Positions 11,192 to 22,249 of a DNA stretch of 64,000 nucleotides are shown one piece after another. Origin of the DNA: Patellaria atrata CBS 101060 (lineage: Eukaryota > Ascomycota > Dothideomycetes > Patellariales > Patellariaceae); NCBI GenBank assembly GCA_010093705.1, contig MU006093.1, forward strand, positions 429,557 through 493,556. Direction: 5' to 3'. Every line of letters begins with the position of its first letter. The stretch's first letter is position 1. Under the pieces are notes generated by a model. That model worked only from the letters and a program-made list of their open reading frames with translations. It was not told where the DNA came from and did not search any database. The position numbers were made by a program, and so were the translations under genes.

Positions 11192-11538
11192 ATCCTAATT
11201 AGATTATATAAATAATGAAGTTACATGGTCTTCTGATTGTATGTGAAATATTTAACGAGTATGCTAACATAACTCGACGTTGAGGCAGATGGGTATGTAA
11301 GTGTTGAGAGCCGAGGTACTGTATGTTTTGAGGACTAATGCTCGATTAGGCTACACCAGTGCTTGATTTGTAGCCAAGAATACAGGTATCCGCTAGAACG
11401 GGACGAGCCCCTATTTTAGAAATCCATTCAAGACTTGATAGTCCGCCGCGCTTAGTTAGATTGAAGTAAGCACAGAGTTATTGACAACTAGGAAGTATGA
11501 TGGGGATGAATTCTTGATCATTTATTCGTATACATTAA
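11192..11538. other. intergenic
   Basis: It lies between the thiolase-like gene's 5' end and the Apple-like exon's 3' end, both on the minus strand. No gene is seen. Confidence 0.45.
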
Positions 11539-12177
11539 CTACATAGCCCGCCCAAGAGATGAAAAGACATCATTCTTCGAACTAGGAAATCTATAATCAC
11601 ACGTAAAGTTACTCTCATCAAGCGCGTTGTTGGATATGGCCACAATACCCATTTGACGCATAAATAGGATCAAGCTTACTGGCTGCCGTGAAACGTCGAG
11701 AGCAGTGTTAGCCTGTGAGCAAGTCCTGCCGTCACTGAATATGAATGTCAAGCAGTAGCCAGAGAAATACGCCGTACCACCACAATTCGCCATGTTTAAG
11801 CACGCGACACAGCAATCATATGGGTTAGCGGCGTTTATCCCAATGCGAGTAGCCCCTTGGCCTTGATATCCGTTCGAAATTGGGCTTCCATTGATAATGT
11901 GGACAATATTGGATGAATCGCATGCTAAGCTTAGGGCTGTATGAGGTAGGAGTGAATCGGTAAAGTTCACTATTGTCGGTTCTCCCGTGGACGTCAAAGG
12001 ATCAATTGACTTATACAATTGATTTGAGGCGTCTATCGTGCGTGTCTCTATTGAGTGAGGTTCGTTCAGACGCCATTCCCCTGTAATACCAAGAGAATTT
12101 CCTAATCGAGGGTGTTTGCGGTCAGGGGCTGACTGATCTCGAAGTTTAACTTTAGAATTTTCACCGTCTTTATTCAG
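11539..12177 (-). CDS. Apple/PAN-like secreted protein, 3' exon only
   Basis: An open frame runs from a possible splice acceptor (GCTTAG, intron ending at 12178) to a stop at 11539, about 212 codons. It has no usable ATG at its start. The core is Cys-rich: NPYDCCVACLNMANCGG, followed by YFSGYC and FSDGRTC. This spacing is typical of fungal Apple/PAN-like domains in small secreted proteins that bind carbohydrate or protein. Upstream at about 12262 an ATG opens a 24-codon frame, but I could not connect it with a credible intron. It may be the last exon of a gene whose signal-peptide exon I missed, or a gene that has lost its 5' end. Confidence 0.4.
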   Translation of the reverse strand: MNKDGENSKVKLRDQSAPDRKHPRLGNSLGITGEWRLNEPHSIETRTIDASNQLYKSIDPLTSTGEPTIVNFTDSLLPHTALSLACDSSNIVHIINGSPISNGYQGQGATRIGINAANPYDCCVACLNMANCGGTAYFSGYCLTFIFSDGRTCSQANTALDVSRQPVSLILFMRQMGIVAISNNALDESNFTCDYRFPSSKNDVFSSLGRAM

Positions 12178-14136
12178 CTAAGCTATCTTACCCAGCCGTG
12201 CCAGCGAATAGTAGCTCGAGTACAGGACTAAATTTGTACTGTAGCTGATAAAATGAGACCATTACTTCTCGTGTTCGCCTATTACCGCGTGTTCGCTGCA
12301 TCGTGCGCGGTGGCTTAATACCGCACGTTTAAGGCCACTCTAGAACTGAATCCTGCCGGCTTGGGAATTTTCGGTATCCCAGGTTGATAATGGTTACTTC
12401 GGCGATTCGATAAATTCGCGGTACCTTCGTATCCTTGTTGCTCGGGTGCAACCGACTGAGTGATTTTGCTCTCATTTTAAGAAGCCCAAGGTTCGAGCTC
12501 TTAAGATTAAAGCCACATTATGCACCGTTGGGATATTTTTCACTTTCTGGAAGTCGACAATTGTCCTCAGCTTCGTATTTGATCTTGCTGGTACTATAGG
12601 GTACCGTACTTTGACACTCACGACACGTCAATACTGGTTTTTGGGCGTGTCGATGTCCTGTCAACTGCACTCTCTTCACGCATCCAGTGCGAAAAGGGCT
12701 GGAATTTTATACCAGTTTGAGATGAATGGCATGACTGCTCCCCTTTTCAGCATTCGGGTTTGACATGGTGCCCACTCAAATGCTAGTTCAGGAGTGTTGG
12801 AACTAATTGATTGCGGGACATCCTCGCCTTGAAAAATATTGAGCTGCAAGCTCAGTATTGATACGATTTGTTCGCCATAAATTCGACTTCGATGGGAGGG
12901 TGCAAAAGAAAAGAATAATTATCTCGAAAAAGGTAGAGAGTTAGCTTGATTAGCAGAGTCGGATTGAATTACCGCCTTACCATAGGACTGGTGCGGCTGA
13001 GTATATAACAAGCTTTGGAACATAGCACCAGGAACTCCAATACGTCACTCTCTACCACTCCCCTTGCTGGTACACTCGTGGCTGACAATTCATATTGCTC
13101 TACTTTCCTGTACACTTTGATCCAACTGTATCCAAGGTGTGGACACGAACCTAAGGAGCGGAATTTACCTAACAGTGAACTATTTCTGATAATCAGAGTT
13201 TGCAAAAGGTGGAGAGTCACTCACACTTCAGATATGACAGTAAACACCTTTAAGTGCAATAACAGTACGACAGCCAAGGAATGGTGGGTTCGGAATTGTT
13301 AGATTCAGAGAAGGGAAGTGATAGCTCCGAGGAAAAAAACAATGCGTTGCCGTACAGGAAGCAAAGCTAAATCGAACAGCATTAGATTGACGTCCCACAA
13401 TAATCATGCATGGTATCGCAAATTCCATAGACTCCTCGCCTCCCAGCACCCAATTCGTATCCTCAAGTTGTTTTGCTCTTACACAATTTCGTGCTAAACA
13501 GAACCGATCTACAACCCGAAGGACAACCCCACCTGTTGAACTATTCGGTCACATTCGCCACTAGAGGTTCCACGATGTGTGTGCTTGTCTCTTCGCGGCC
13601 AGAGGAAGAGCGTGATAGAACTCGATTTTATGAGTATGGATGGGACTCTGTTGATAAGGCCGGCCGGCGGCGAACAGTGTAAGTAGTAGATAAATAACGA
13701 TGCTTGAGAGCCTCGTGGCTACAGAGTTTCCTTAGGACGTAGTAGTTGATGAAGTCTAATCATCTGTTAAATTCAACGGACCAAAACCAGTTGAGGAGAA
13801 TAAACGAGGATTCATTTCGCAGTTTGCAACAAGCTCCTGGGAAATTGTACAGAGCAAGAACTCGACCGATAGTTGCAGGCACGCCCCGTAAGACCAAGGT
13901 ATAGGTAAGGTAGTTACATGCCAGAGAAGGTTTATCGGCCAAAGTAAGGTAACGAGACGGCGTTTAACGGGGTTCTGATAGTCAGGAAGGAGCTCTTCAA
14001 ATTTGGCAAGTAACAACAGTCTGCCATAATTTCGAGTCGATAAAGATTGAACGGATACTGTGACTGTGCTTCTAACAGTCAAATCATGGGATATGTATAT
14101 CTTGAGAAACAAGTCGCAGGACCAAGAACATCTCCC
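12178..14136. other. gene-poor interval of about 2 kb
   Basis: Only short, mutually contradictory open frames occur, up to 118 codons at 13756-14112. None resembles a known family and none has splice partners I can find. I see no terminal repeats or simple repeats. It could hold a non-coding transcript or decayed sequence. Confidence 0.45.
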
Positions 14137-16097
14137 TCAATCGCTAAACCCATTAAATTCTTCATCTTCTGCTTGAGTCGTTAACCGGACCTGTTCAATC
14201 ATAGCATTCAACTTTTCCCTCTCCTGTCGTTGTTCTGGAGTCATCTTCTCGTACTTCTCCTTCTCTCTTCTCGCATGTTTCTTTTCCCTTCGTATCTCTC
14301 TAGTCTCTTTCACTTCCTTCTTGTGACTCCATGCTTGAGTTTGCCTCTTGACTTCCACCGGTCCTTTCTGTTCACCCCTTTCTTGACGTTGCTTTCGCTC
14401 CTCAAGTTCCATCTTTCGATGCTTTTCCCTTTGCTTATCTTTGAACGCATAATTTTCAAAATCGATACTCAATCCCAACTTCCAATCTCCATTCCAGTTC
14501 TTTAACTCCGGCATCCGCGGCATCTTCAATAGACCCCACGCGTTCGCAATGTCTCCCCACTTCAGATCAGTGACCCGAAAGATACTATTCGCTTCGTGCT
14601 TTCTATACGCTTGTACCCAGCTAACAAACGCTCGTTGAGCTTTCTCATGAATAGCGCGATCTTGAAGCACCAATCTTCTGATTTGTTCCGTCGTACTTAT
14701 GGCGTCTGCTGCAGATACACTTATAACAGGATTTGATAATTGTGAAATAGGTGTATTACGGACGGACAAATAGGGGACGTAGTCTTCCTCAGAGCCCGTC
14801 GTGAGAAATGTGACTGCTAACCCCTTGCGGCCTGCTCTTCCTGCGCGACCACATCTGTGGAGGAATTGTTTCGGATCACTCGGTGGGTCCAATTGAACAA
14901 CGAGATCGACTGATGGTATGTCAAGTCCTCGAGCTGCGACATCGGTCGTGAGTAATACCGAAGGCTCTACTGAATCCACGTACTTGCTAAAGTTTTTCTG
15001 TCGTACATTTGGCTGGTGCTTACCATGGAGGGGGACCACTGTAAACAACGGTAAGAGTAGTGAGAATATGTGCTGGAAATAGTCAACCTGAGCTGTAGTT
15101 GCTACATAAATAATTGATTTTAGTGGACGGGGTTGTAGTGTATGCAATAGGGCGCACACTGCCGAGGTCTTCACGATAGGAGGAGTTGTTATATAAGACA
15201 TTTGGAGCGATGCTGGTGTACGTTTTTCCATCGTACCCGAAGCAGATTTAACCCTTACTGAAATTCGTACGGGATTCCGCAAGCCGACCCGAATAATTTG
15301 ATCCACGGCCTCACTGACGCTTGCACTGAATAAACCAGTTCTACGCTGTTTCGGAAGCCGCTGGAGGATCTTTTGAAGATCATCTTTGAATCCCATATCA
15401 AGAAGTCTGTCAGCCTCATCCATTACAAGGACGTCAAATGATGATTGCGGGCAATGCACATGGCGCGAATTGAGAAGCTCAAGTAAACGGCCAGGAGTGG
15501 CAATTAGGAGATTAGGTGAATTTTTGAGGAACCGGCTTAAATCTTGAGCAGGCGTAGTGGTACCTCCAAGAAGAAGTTGTGGGATGACTTTTGACGACGT
15601 TGAAGAAGCAAACTCGGAGAACTCTAGCGCATTCTCCATCGGTATATCCACATCTTCCTTAGCCTTCAGAGCTGCAGCTGATGGGGCATGAAAGGAAAGT
15701 AAATTGATCAACACAGATGAGATTTGAGTGGCTAACTCCCTTGTCGGGCTGATGATGATTGCGCCGATGTGATGCTTTTCTATAGGTTCTTCTAATCGTA
15801 AGAGCCTTTCTACAATTGGAATGAGAAATGCCAATGTTTTACCACTTCCCGTAACGGCCTATACATTGTCAGAATAACTAGAAGGCCTCATTGGAATAAC
15901 GAGAATACCTCTACAACAACATCTTTGTTACCCATAAATAAGGGGATAGCGCTGGCTTGAACAGGTGTCATCCGTAAAAATCCCATACTGTCTACCGCTT
16001 GCAAGATCCATTCTGATAAAGATGGTGTAAGAGCATCCCAAGCTCTTGAGGCCCCTTGAGGGGCTTTACTGCCCTTGTCTTGATTTTCCGAAACCAT
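14137..16097 (-). CDS. SPB4: DEAD-box ATP-dependent RNA helicase Spb4
   Basis: Two exons, 16097-15909 and 15858-14137, with a 50-nt intron; 636 aa. The Walker A motif AVTGSGKT is rebuilt across the junction after VVVE. Visible motifs in order are the Q motif region ([15 protein letters not shown]), motif I AVTGSGKT, Ia PTRELA, II DEAD ([12 protein letters not shown]), III SAS, and [16 protein letters not shown] Lys/Glu/Arg-rich coiled tail follows (about residues 520-620), characteristic of Spb4. Spb4 remodels pre-60S particles in the nucleolus and is essential in yeast. Motif III is SAS instead of SAT. DBP-type paralogues are the alternative, but the short N-terminus and the tail favour Spb4. 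Confidence 0.88.
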
Positions 16098-16917
16098 AAA
16101 TAAGTATGCACAATTTGTTCGACTCCTATGGCTGAAGTAGGGAGAACTTCTCCTATCGTGGCGGAATAAGGGCGTTGAGAAAGATCATGCTCGTCTTATT
16201 CACAAACCTTTAAGATAATTTTTGGTCGTTATCGTTATCTTCACGTGATTGGGCACTAGTTCCAGTTCTGGAATGAAGTGGGTGGCACGTGCGCTAAGAA
16301 GGAAATTCTGTTATTTCTGTAATCTCTGTTTGTCCCATTTGTCTCTATATCGCCGAGTAGTTTGGCAATTAACATGTTAATATTTGTCTCCTCTAGTCAT
16401 TATGAAGCTTTTCCTATGAGTGAAATCAGTTATGAGCCATAAGTGCTTGCCCTGTAGTCAGATTATGTGTAGAAACATCAAAAGAAGTCGGCGGAGGTTC
16501 GGAAACGTGGCCCAACTTCCAAGCCGAAATTTAGTAACTCCGGCTGGCCTTCATAGGAAATTAAAAATCACTTGACATCGCTATGCGCGTGTACTGTAAT
16601 AAGCTCTGATTTTACTGTCATTATACATTTTAAAATATAACACCATAGCTGTGGCCGCTGTATACTCTTCAGGCTCAGACGATGCGCCCGCGCTCTTTGC
16701 ACATGCACCACGTCTGGTTATCCCACGGGAAACAAGTTTGGTAGCCTGTGATGAATCCGCCGTCATAGAGGAAACAGAAGCCAACCCTTCCGCACACGAC
16801 AAACATCACAACATTGCTACCCTTTTAGTGTCTTTCCTCGCATCTGCGCATTCTACAGCGATTGGAGTCATCAGATCGCCGGTCCTTCCGTCCTTTACAA
16901 CCTGCTGGCGTCAGGCA
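16098..16917. other. divergent intergenic, SPB4 / DGK1
   Basis: Shared upstream region. From 16651 the DGK1 frame is open, but without an ATG before 16918. I treat that part as leader. Nothing else is recognised. Confidence 0.45.
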
Positions 16918-18151
16918 ATGTCCTCTTCCCACGTGCCCGCGACCCCGAGGGTCATCTCACCCTCTCCCACTCCTTCCGAGACCAGCGAACACAGCTACTT
17001 TGGGCCGGTAACGCGCTCGATATCACGCGCCAATCGAACAGTAAAATCTCCACCGCCGATAGATGAAGATGGCTCCTCTTCCGATCCTGAAAAACGCGCG
17101 AGAACAAGAAGCCGCAGCCCATTACTAGATGGAAGCAGGAGAAGAAGAATGAGCGGGCTCACCGCTATAAACCCTAAGGGCAGGACATCTTCCATCTCAA
17201 GCTCGAAAGGACTTCGAAAAAGACCAGATTTGGCGCTTCCGAATGGATCCGCGAACGGCCATCTCTCCCCTCAGAGCGCTGCGAAGAATTACTGGAGAGA
17301 GATGAGCCGGAGTCCCAGTCCCCTTGGTCTGATCCCTATACATCAGGAGTGGAGATCTTTTGTATGTTTTAATCTCTACCCCATCAATCCTTTATGCTCC
17401 CGCTGACTCTGTCCTGTAGATCCATCGGCACGAGATTCCTCGCAAAATCCTACACGTCTCCATCGGCTTCTTTTCGCTATACCTCTATGTTGCCGGTTAT
17501 CAACCATCGCAGATACATCCTGTTCTCCTCTCAATGTTAATTCCCATTGCTGCCACGGACTTTATCCGTCACCGTAACCCCTCCGTAAACCACTTCTACA
17601 TTCGATGCCTGGGAGCGTTGATGCGGGAATCGGAAGTCGACGGATACAACGGCGTCATTTCATACCTATTAGGAGTTTTCATTGTCCTTAGGTTCTTCCC
17701 CAAGGATGTCGGTGTAATGGGAGTGTTACTACTCAGCTGGTGTGACACGGCAGCCAGCACTTTCGGAAGGTTGTGGGGAAAGTACACGCCCAAAATAAGG
17801 CGAGGGAAGAGTTTAGCGGGAAGCATTGCTGCGATGCTTACCGGTGTGCTAACCGCAGCTACGTTTTGGGGCTATATCGCGCCTGTTTGGGGTTCGGCAC
17901 TCGATCAAGGGGAACACGCATTTGCGTTCCAGGGATTTCTTTCCCTCCCCTCACAAGTACAAAAACTTGTTGGTGTCAAAGAGACCTCTACTGTCATCAC
18001 TGGCGGTCTTGCACTTGGTGTAATGAGCGTATGGGCAGGTTTTGTGGCAGCGGCTAGCGAGGCTGTTGATCTTTTCGGTTGGGATGATAACCTTACGATC
18101 CCCGTCTTGTGTGGAGCAGGACTTTGGGGCTTCCTGAAGACATTCGCTTAA
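16918..18151 (+). CDS. DGK1: CTP-dependent diacylglycerol kinase 1
   Basis: Exons 16918-17361 and 17420-18151, with a 58-nt intron; 391 aa. Splicing joins HQEWRSF to IHRHEIPRKILHVSIGF, the conserved entry to the membrane domain. The N-terminal about 150 residues are Ser/Pro/Arg-rich and probably cytosolic and phosphorylated. The rest is a multi-span domain of the cytidylyltransferase-like family, with PRKILH, SWCDTAASTFGRLWG and RRGKSLAGSIAA. In yeast Dgk1 uses CTP to turn diacylglycerol into phosphatidate at the ER and nuclear envelope, opposing Pah1. The start was chosen as the first ATG in frame (MSSSHVPATP). Confidence 0.87.
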
Positions 18152-19201
18152 TTCTTCTTTTTATTTGTAGGGAATCGGGCGTACTGGGCGTTGAATTCTC
18201 GGAGGTAGACAAGAGCGGCAAGTCATAGAGCATAAGGAGAAGGATCGAATATTGGGTTGGACTCGAACGTGCCCTGAGTCTGTAAGAATGTACAATTACA
18301 CCAACATAGCTGCGTAGCGCACGACCATGCGGAATCGGATATTACTAATCTTGATTCATCCTACACCCTAATCTCAGAGTGTGAACTTTGATATTACTCA
18401 TAGTCAAGAACTGACAAGACAGGACTTCCACATCGGATGCTTAGGATACGGTTAAGCATTGTTATTGAAGAAACTTAAGGCAAAAAGCAATGCTCCATCG
18501 GTTCGGCCCGCCTCACGGCGTTCTTGACCACACCCCATAGTGTTGTTCCTTCCAGATGAGTATCAAAAATCATTTCCGATCAGACACATCCGATATATCT
18601 AATATGGAGAATAAGGTACCTGTTAAGGCAAACCACGCCTAGGAAGCGCAATAGTGGGGTTTGCTGAACTCCACGCCCAAGGAACACGAGGTTGAAAGAC
18701 AATCTAAAGATAATCAAGAGGAACACTAACATATTGTGTCTATATCTAACTTCGAAAAGGATATCATACCCCTCGACCGCAGATTGAGATATTTGGTTGT
18801 ATACATAGGAATGGGAAATATGGACAAGAACCGAGTCCGCTCATGGGAGCTTATATCTGGAAAGCTAGGAAATTTGGAAAAGACCGGGGCGGATGATGGC
18901 ATTAACGCTCAATCTTTAGGAAGAAGTAGCGTAGTGGATGCATGTGGCCTTCGTAATGAAGTACCTTCCATTAGGACTGGACTGAAGCAAAAGGAAGGAG
19001 CGCAGAGATCCAAGCTAAGTGAGCTTCTTTCAACGCCAGGGGAAAAATCAACGTACAGATCAAAGCATTTGAACTTGCCCACATCCAATCGACTATCTAT
19101 TAATCGCTAGATATTGGACCTCAGGAACGCGATAACAACGATTAGCTTATGAGAGAACTTCAACTCAGGGCTGCCATCCTAAAGGCGTACTCAACCCTTG
19201 A
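18152..19201. other. intergenic with unassigned open frame
   Basis: An open frame at 18736-19110 (+) lacks a good ATG until about 18811 and resembles nothing I know. I do not call it a gene. The rest shows no structure. Confidence 0.4.
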
Positions 19202-19981
19202 CTAGGAGAACTTCGTTTTTGGTCTTTTTAATTTCTTTCCATCCAAAATCACGTCCACCTTCTCGTTGTAAAAACACAACAAACCGGTTATAGCATGACT
19301 TTCCGGTGTAGGATATCTATACCACCATGCAAGATCTTTGTGGACAGATCCATCATCCAAAACGATATCATAGTACTCGGCTTCCCCTTTGTATGGGCAA
19401 AGCGAGCGAGTATCGCTAGCCCTTAGTAAAGACTGATCGGTCACAGCCGTTTGAGGCAGATAATACCGAACCGGGAGCAATGGCTCGATCAAATGCATCG
19501 ACGAGGAACTTTTTGCCAAAGTCTTCCCGTTTACTTGAATCTCAACAGTCCGTGTGGAAGGTAAAATATCAATTCTCTTCGTCGGATCCTTCGGATGAAC
19601 ATATATCTTCGTGTCTTCCTCGAACCACTGATCCATTTCTCCAAAAGTCGGTCTAACAAGTCCCCTGAGACCTTTCCACTCGGCAATATCGAATAAATGC
19701 AGTACAGTCCCCATACGATCTTTCTGCTTCAGGTGCAGAACCTGTGCTACACCTTTGTCATTCACGTAGATGGTTTCTTTGGAGTCTGGAGATGCCTTAA
19801 GGTTGAAATATGGGAAATAGTACTGAGGATAGTAGGGATGCTCCCAAACATGTTGGCCCTCTGTTGAGTCAATGATGAATGATGAGCCAAAAAGGACTCG
19901 CACCCGTCGTCCAGAGGCTGGTGCAGCACGTACAGGGCCATCATCAAACAGCTTTTTAGCCAAGTCAACAAGGTTTGTCAT
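19202..19981 (-). CDS. tandem DUF427 domain protein
   Basis: A single exon of 259 aa, starting at ATG 19981 and ending KRPKTKFS. Two copies of the small beta-rich DUF427 fold can be seen. The first covers about residues 25-120 (RVRVLFGSSFIIDSTEGQHVWEHPYYPQYYFPY in pieces, then DIAEWKGLRG). The second covers about 140-250 (VEIQVNGKTLAKSSSSMHLIE, LCPYKGEAEYYDI, AWWYRYPTPESHAITGLLCFY). The motif CPYKGEAEYY is the family hallmark. The function is unknown, and members are often near oxidoreductases in bacteria. No targeting signal is evident, so it is probably cytosolic. Confidence 0.82.
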   Translation of the reverse strand: MTNLVDLAKKLFDDGPVRAAPASGRRVRVLFGSSFIIDSTEGQHVWEHPYYPQYYFPYFNLKASPDSKETIYVNDKGVAQVLHLKQKDRMGTVLHLFDIAEWKGLRGLVRPTFGEMDQWFEEDTKIYVHPKDPTKRIDILPSTRTVEIQVNGKTLAKSSSSMHLIEPLLPVRYYLPQTAVTDQSLLRASDTRSLCPYKGEAEYYDIVLDDGSVHKDLAWWYRYPTPESHAITGLLCFYNEKVDVILDGKKLKRPKTKFS

Positions 19982-22249
19982 CTCGTGGAAACTGCGTAAA
20001 AGTTGTTTTCGTGTATTTTGTTGGCTTGCAAATCGAGATAGATCTAGTCATGACGTTCAGACAGATGGCGAAACCCACCACCTAAACTGATCGCTGACTA
20101 ACAAAAAACCTTAACCTTAAGACAACCTACCTGACCTTAAATCCGGGCATGAGCAACAGAATACCAAAAGTCCAAATACGGGACTTGCGACGTACTTTTG
20201 GAATTAGAATGTAGTCCAAAGGATTGCGGCGACTGTATCTATTCAAATATGCGTAGGCATAGTCACACTTTTCTAACGTTTTGCTATGCAGTGGCGTGTA
20301 GGAGGGCTCCGTGTACTTCTGTTTCTGGAGCTAGTCAGCTACGATTTGTCAAGGACTTTGTACCGTGAGCTTGAGCGGCAATAATGATGATAGAAGTACT
20401 GTACAATGTATCAAATGTATGTACTGTAAGTCCAATTATCCCAGTCATTCAGTATGCGATCTTACCATGACTCTTTAGTCTTCAGAACGCAACTCGGGTC
20501 AAGTAGCTGGAGCCTCGAGTGAGTGGTTTTACACTACTCTAATGTATGTAAATGATGGCAGACCAGTCAGATAGTGATAATCTTCCCGAAGCAGTTCCGC
20601 CTGCCAAGACAAACGGGAACGCCGATTCAACTTTCCATTTCTTCTTCTTCCGGCACTCTCTTTTGGTATGGTTGGCCTGATTCTTCTCCTCACGATCCTT
20701 ATCTTGTTTAGTCTGACCCCAGATCTTAGCAAACGCCGGTGCGCTCTTATGCACCTACCTTAAAACCTTTTCCCCACAACAACTCTAACCGTCTCTATGA
20801 TTTACAGCTGGAGAGATTTGTATCCAGTATAATTATTTTATCGTGTGAAGTACTACTGTGTGTCAACACGATCGCGGATATCGGCATGTGGACATGGGGA
20901 AGACGGCTAGGAAACCTTGGATAACACGATGTTGATCACACTTCCCAGGCTGAATTTGGGGGCTCCTTGCAAAACCTTTGCAGGATTTCCTCATGCACGT
21001 CGACCATTCCGCTCCGGGAGTCCGTGTAACGGCAAATGGTCGCCTCAAATACCCCAAGGAGTGGTCACGTACTCCCGTTATTCGTCCATAGCGGCTACAC
21101 AATGCTCTCAACATCTCCAAATTTAAGGCTTCACAAACAGTAAGACATGGGAAAACACAGAACAGGAAGTTAAGAGTAGGTGCAATCAGTGCACCGCAAG
21201 GCGATGGAAGCTTGTCGTGCTTGTGTAAGCTTCAAAGAGCATCATCAAGCCGCTTTCATCATGGTCTCCGGAACCCATGATCATGTCCGGTCAGATCTCT
21301 AGAGAATCGAAGCTGTTAGCTGTGGAGTCATGGCCCCCGGTGTTATGATTTCCTTGGCACCTTTCGCCAGACGCTGGGCATCGTTCGTGCAGACCGCTAG
21401 GAAGTTAAGAGAGCTCTGAGAGTGCTGTGAACTGTGGGCTTTGTGGAGGCGTGAGAACTGAGAGAGCCTTCTGCCATTTTCGTCTGGCGTTTAGGAGAGC
21501 TTGGCGTAGCATTGCCTAGAGAACGCGCCGTGTACGCCCCTCCCCTTGGTCTTCAACTAAACCATACGGGGTATTCCACTCGACTATCACGGGTATTGTA
21601 ACACGATGTCAGTCGAATTTCCCACTTCTACCATTTATCTTAGTCTAACAACGGACTTGCGGTTATACTATGATGGAGAAAAATACTAAACGATGTCACA
21701 TCTTGGCGCAATAGCTTCTCTAAAAGCTTTATGTCTGCTTCAACTGTTCATGTCTACGTCCATGGTTTGCTGGCGCGGCTGATTTTTCAATTGCTCACTA
21801 TTCCTCACACTAGGTCTTGGAGTATCGTTTCACAGCAGGCCTGTCCACTCAGCTGTGGCAATCTATTTAGAAATCTGCCATGCTGCCCATTTTGGTGTGA
21901 AATTCATCTGCATGTTTCTAAGACCCCGGCCTTATTTCACCCAGAAATGCCTCCAGGATTCCAGGGTCCGTGGATCTACACCCCTCAGGCCAAGATGTGC
22001 AATGCTGTGCGATATGTGAAAGTCGAACGGTGATTTACTTCAGTAAATCTGTGTTGCATACGCATGGTCTAAGGGCCCCAGCTATCAGCTTAGGCCTGAC
22101 GTGCCCATGATTTATTTAAATGCCCTCCCTCTGTCCCGGGATAATGGTTGACACAGCTTCATATCCTGGGTCAACCATTCCAGCTCAAAAGCTCTCCTTC
22201 TTCCCCTCCATCAGAAGCTGAGTGTTAACATCCACCTTCCGCGCATTTC
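19982..22249. other. gene-poor interval of about 2.3 kb
   Basis: Only short open frames are found, for example a Lys-rich 71-codon frame at 20539-20754 (-) and a 100-codon frame at 21731-22033 (+). None has a family match or splice partners. No terminal repeats are seen. The last 150 bases are the transporter's promoter and leader. Confidence 0.45.

Noticed and set aside
12430-12510. tRNA-like stretch with GGTTCGAGCTC
   Set aside because: The T-loop-like motif is present, but I cannot form an acceptor stem, D-arm and anticodon arm around it.
18736-19110. 124-codon open frame
   Set aside because: It starts with GTG, has no family resemblance and no splice partners; kept as unassigned.
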